Shown in pieces: positions 26,401 through 32,400 of a stretch of 64,000 nucleotides of DNA. Under the pieces are notes generated by a model. That model made no database searches, was not told the DNA's origin, and worked only from the letters and a program-made list of their open reading frames with translations. This DNA is from Antedon mediterranea (taxonomy: Eukaryota > Echinodermata > Crinoidea > Comatulida > Antedonidae). The DNA lies in NCBI RefSeq assembly GCF_964355755.1, contig NC_092675.1, positions 1,679,001-1,743,000 of the forward strand, in the 5' to 3' direction. Each line of letters starts with the position of its first letter. Within the stretch, counting starts at the first letter, position 1. Position numbers and translations under genes: made by a program.

Positions 26401-29400
26401 ACACAAACATAGTCATTTTTTAAAATTCTTTATTTTTCTCTAAAATGAGATATTATTTCACCTTTTCCATGCCATAGGGATCTTATTCGCATTTCTGAAC
26501 TTTCCAGTGATGTACATCTCAGGAGGTTAGCCCTTAATTATAAACTTATGAATATTCAATTAAGGGTTTGGACTTTATTTGCTAAGCTCCTCCCATTAAC
26601 TTTCCCTGGTGGTAGGGTTCCTGCTGTAAATTTTTATTAACTTTAATAAAATGCATGCTTACTAATATTGATACTAATAAGCAGTTTAAATTTATTTAAT
26701 TTATAGGTACTTAGGAATTCTAATCAAATACAGCATTAATTAATTAATAATATTTAGACAAATTCTTATATATTATATTTAATAGCATATTTTTTATAAA
26801 TAATTTTCATTTTTATTATTCCTATCTTTTCATTATTCCTAGCTTATCTTACTTTTTACTTGTTTATTTAATTGACATGCACTAATGGTTGTCAGAGGCA
26901 TACTAATGTTAATACTAATTTTATTCAGATTTCTGATATTGTTATAGTGCCAACTGTTATGTAATAATGTTATATATTTTTTATTCTGACATTTTGTATA
27001 GCACAACTTTTTTGCTTTCTTTGTTTTATCATTTTCTATACTATTTATTTTTAATCCTTTTATTATCCTCTTAACTTCAGGATTAAAAATCTATATCCAT
27101 TCCTTTATCAGTTGTTCATTACCTATTCCTCCCATTATCTAACTCTTCCCTGTTTCCCTTCAGCCTACACTCTTTGAATCATCGCACCCATTTTATGTGA
27201 GTTCACATTGCATGCAGTTTTCTTTGCTTGTCCAAATTCTCACAATTATTTTATGAAAGTCTCTCTATAAACGCATCAATATAAAAAATGTTATTTTGTC
27301 AATAAGAATATAGTTGTCTGGACTGAAATCAGCAAGAGCATCCTCATAAAATATGTTCACGCTTTTTGCTACTTGGGGGTATGCACATGGGTGGGGCGGA
27401 AGGGGCCCATAAAATTTGCAAAATATAGGACATCAAATGAACTCAGCTCTTTATTTCACTATCTTTAGGCCCTAGACCCTCCCCACTATTTCCAAATCCT
27501 GGATCCACCACCAAGTTATAATGATCTTAGTGTATAACGTCCCAATGGTCGATTAAAAATGGATGTTTAAAATACATATAGAGTTTGACTTTTTTTTAAA
27601 TAGAATGATTAAACAGATTTATATTACTTTATTACATTGATTATAAAGTACTATGTAAAATGTTCAAATTGTATTATGCATGGAATAAGTGTGTTGTGTT
27701 TAGTTTTAATTGCAATTTGTCTTTATCTATAAACAAAGCAACTAGATTAACATTTCATGTCTTTAATGCCACTGGTATATTGTATGTATATTCTATGCTA
27801 TGCAAAGCAATTAAATTAATATTTATCTACATTCTTCTTTATTAACAAAAGCTTTTTTTTATTACATTTGTTTTTCCTTAATCAAATATCCTACTAGCAT
27901 TTTTTTAATGATGCATTAAATGTGCATGAGAAATGCTTAATATTATATTTAAATTTATAAAAATGTTTACAAATTTTTTTTAATGATTTTAGATCAAATC
28001 CTGTCTATTATGATGATCAGTCTGTTCAAGCGTAAGTATCACATTAAAAACATTTTTGTTATAAGAAATTTAATGTTATATAACTTGTTTATGCTGTAAT
28101 TGTTTGTGAGTAGGATAGAAAACATGTGACCAATACTCAACACCCTGACGCAAAGGCTTCTCCACAGTAGTTACAAACAATTAGAATCCTGTTGGTGCAG
28201 TACATGCATGCTGCTTACTTTGGGCTCGAATCTAACCCCTAGCCATCAGCTCAAGCTCGGTGGTCTAGAGGTATGAACGCCAGGCTAGTGATTCGGAAGT
28301 GGTGGGTTTGAGTCCCACCCGAGAATTACTTGCACATTTTTTTTCGGAAGTATTCTGAATCATGTTGGCAACATTTAATGTGTATGTTAACTTACTATTT
28401 GCATAATTTTTCAAATTAACGATATAGACTTATAGCATTATCTTCATTTGTTGCCTCTTCACTGTATTGTTGTGTATTTTAGTATGTTAGGTGGTTTAAT
28501 TTGCATGATATTGTGCATCCATATTAACAAATAAAAGTTGCAGGGGTTGTTGTATTTCAGCACAATTTTGCATGAATTTTAGGCCAAATTATCTGATAAT
28601 TGTAGAAGAAAGAAATTAAACCGTTTCAAAAACAGATTTGTAGAACCAGTACAGTAGCCTACAAAGCAATACTTAGAATATAGTGATTTTAAATTCATCA
28701 TCATTTACTGTGTTTTCTTTTTCCTTTACCATCTTGCACATACCATTCCATCTTATAGGAGTGAGCAGTTATTTCCAAAGTGAGTTATCCATTCTTTCAT
28801 TCATTTGTCTATCACTTCACTTGTTTTCATTAATGTGCCGATTTCATGTTGCATTTTTCACCTTCGACACAGAATGCAATTTTTTTCTGTGACTCTAACC
28901 ATGTCAAGCTGGGAGTTTTAATGTTTGAATTATTATTCAAAATATAATTAACTTTCTAGTGTTATATTTTGAAACACTTTTCTTTGAGAATATTTTATTT
29001 GATGACTATATAAATAATATATTGTTTAGATAATTATTATGTTGTTTGTTTTCAACATTTGAATTAGTGCATTGTGCTTTGAAGGTATAATAATAGCGCA
29101 TTCAGTAAACAGTCATGCACGTCACTTAGCTTGTTATTCCACGAAAGAAAATTGTTTTCATTGTTTCAATCGTGATATGAATTCATACGAAAGTACATTT
29201 ACCAGACATTCAGACTATTTTTTGAAATGTTAAATATAAAAATATTTGTTTTCAAGTTCTTGTGATTATCTAATTACCATATTATGTTTTAATTTTGTTT
29301 ACACAGTGGCGCACCAACATTTTTAAATGCAAGACAGAATCAAGTAAGTTATTATTTGTGTAAAATTTACTATATATATACATAAAATATATTTTCCGTA

Positions 29401-32400
29401 TTTGTACTGAAAAAAAAAATGATTATAGCATTTAATATCACTAATTAATTAACATATCACTATAATGAATAACATAAACAATGATCTATTAAAAGAAATA
29501 CATTATTTTTGCCCAAAATGCCTTGAAATAAATTAATAGAATTAATTTGCAATATCAAGATGATTTTAAAAACAACAGAAAGAGACTTGTCATGGTTCAA
29601 TTACAAGTGAAAGAGTAAATCTGATAAAAGTACAATTATTTGTATTTTATTCCAGATTCAACGTTCTCAAGCAGAAGTGTATGATAATCCAGCATGCACT
29701 ATGGAAAATGGAGATGTTCATTCTCCTCAAAGGTATGTACATTTAGCATCAAGTTGCAGATCATATTTATATTTCACTTTTAAAGAAAATTACAAAATGT
29801 TGGTTAATAAGATCCTCTGTAATAATACATTGCAAAAATATTGCTATAGACAATTACATGCAATAGAGATTTCTTTTGTTATATTTTAAGTAATACCTTT
29901 ATATAATTTTAGAGAGGAAACTGAATCTGAACAAGCTGACTTAGTAGGCAGTGGTCCCTCAAGTTACACCAGTGAAGAGAGGGCGACAGCTTCACCATCG
30001 CACCAATACAAATCCATATCAGAAATGCAAGACTTTACAGATGCAGCAACCCTTGAAAGAAAAGAGATGCTGCTGTATGATCCACCACATAGGGATGGCT
30101 ACTCATCATCGCCAGAGGGTCATAATGCCCCCGCAGTCCCTTTAACATCTCCACCTATGTCCACTCCAGTATCTCTGCAAGGGGTGTACGTAACCCCAGC
30201 CAAAGATGTCAAACAATATAATCCACCAACCATGTCCAGTTTTCAACCTATTGACCAAGAGTCACCACCCTCCAAAATGGACACTGACAATTCGCCTCTG
30301 CCATTTGATTTACCCCCACCCCCAGAGTATCCACCACCTCCAGAGAACTATAGAGAAGATGATGAATCAAGTTACGGCAGGCCTAGTCTTAGTTCATGTA
30401 CAGAAAGTGAAGAGGTAAGATTCATATGCCAATAAAGACACTTTTATTTTGCTCCATTTTGATAAATGTATTACATGTAAAAGCCCTATTAATGTTACAG
30501 CAGAAATCCCACAATGACAAAGACTTTATAGTTGGAAATTACATTATGTTTAATGCATGCTAATATATTTCCCCTGTGGCAACCTGTCACACTCACTGAG
30601 AACAATATATTCAATTCTAACTGTTGAATATTGCTTTTACCTCGTACTGTCATGTGTAGATAAAAAACAGAGTCTAGATATGAAAATGAAAAAACAAGAA
30701 AATTAATTAGTTAGATAATAACTATTTTTATTGGTCATTAGGCTGTTGAATTTGTCTGATTGGAATACAGATGCATGGTAACAGTGTATTTTGTAAATAA
30801 AGGTTTTATTGTGTAACATTAATAGGGCTCCTGTATGTATTGTTTACCTGCAGTTTGTACCTATATTCCAACTCATAAAGAACCTCAGCTTCAATTATGA
30901 TATACTGTAACAAGCAAACGCATTATTTAGTTTTTGGTAACCTGGTATTCGCATTGTGATTTTTGCATACATTCTTGTAAATGTTGTGGAATTTTAACTC
31001 TAGGTTCCAACATAGGTAGTTAGTAGTACCCTAGACTCAGCTCTTCATACCATCACTGCATTGATAGCACCCTAGACTCTCTTCATACCATCACTGCATT
31101 GATAGCACCCTAGACTCTCTTTATACCATCACTGCATTGATAGTTTTTTACATACTGTACCTATCCTCTGGTGCTAGTGAGAGTACATAATAAAACTATA
31201 TCTACACTATCAAACTAGTTTGACAAAAACATTTTGATGTGCCCAAATATGGTAGTGATATGCTTAAATATGGTAGTGATATGACATCATCATGTCCATA
31301 TATGTGCACATCACATTTTTTGTTACGTCAAGTTTGATAGTATAGACAGAGATTAAGAAGAAATATAGAGACCCATATACTAATATACATGCAAGTGGTC
31401 GACGTATAGACTTAAACATTCTGCAATATATGGATTTTAAACATAGAATCATTCTTTTTTTTGGCATGATCGCCATTAGCAACAGGCATACCATACATTG
31501 CATGGTCCTTTTTATATATTTTTCATTTCCTTTGCATTCTTTCCATTTCATGAAATATAGGAATATCAACTTTAACATTTAACAGGTATTATTATCATCA
31601 TTTTATTATTAAGTGCATGTTTTATGTTGATAAATATAAACTAAAGTTTATAACTTAAAAGTTGAGGTGGCAGCTATCTTGAAGTGAACTTACAGTAAAA
31701 TTCGTGAATATTTGTATTAGTTTGGATGAAGATTAACCTGCTCATCTATCTCTTTATTTTGAATGCATTTCTTTTCAATTTAATTTGCTTTATACATGGA
31801 GAATCTCTAACTTATTTCTCCATGCTTTATATTACTATGTAAAAGATCACTTTTGTACTTAGAAATTACTTTTTAGGATCAAATAACTTATGAGGCCTTA
31901 ATAAAGTAGAAAAAAAGCAGCCTGAATAGAAGCGTGCTTTTAGTTCACAGAAATTGTAGAAATCATTTATTAACTGTCTGTCCTATTTTTAAAGATATTT
32001 CTTATATATTTTTCCTGTTTATTTTTATTTTGCTGTATACTTTGCTTTTTTGCATTTATTTTTCATATTTTTCTTGCTGTGTCTTTGTAATCAAATCCAA
32101 TTCCAATCCTACTTTTACATTTTCGCTTCTTACCCCAAAAACCATCTTGATAATGCTAATTTGTTTGCCAGACATTTTTTATTTCTGAATCAATTTGAGT
32201 CAGTTTTAGGAGTGGAGAAATGAAATAATAAACTGTCAAACCATTTCATTTATTGAACTATAATATATATATATATACAATAAATCCTTGAAAACAGAAT
32301 GTGGGGTGGTGGGAGACGACTCATAAGGCTAGCATTATACATAGATTGTTTTGCATGGAAATTACTAAGTTGAAGTGGGCCTGCAACAGACAAATAATAT

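Noticed and set aside
26004-26423. Long open frames of repeated SDTV or QILY on both strands
   Set aside because: Produced by the 12-bp tandem repeat, which has no stop in several frames; it lies in an intron and has no splice support.
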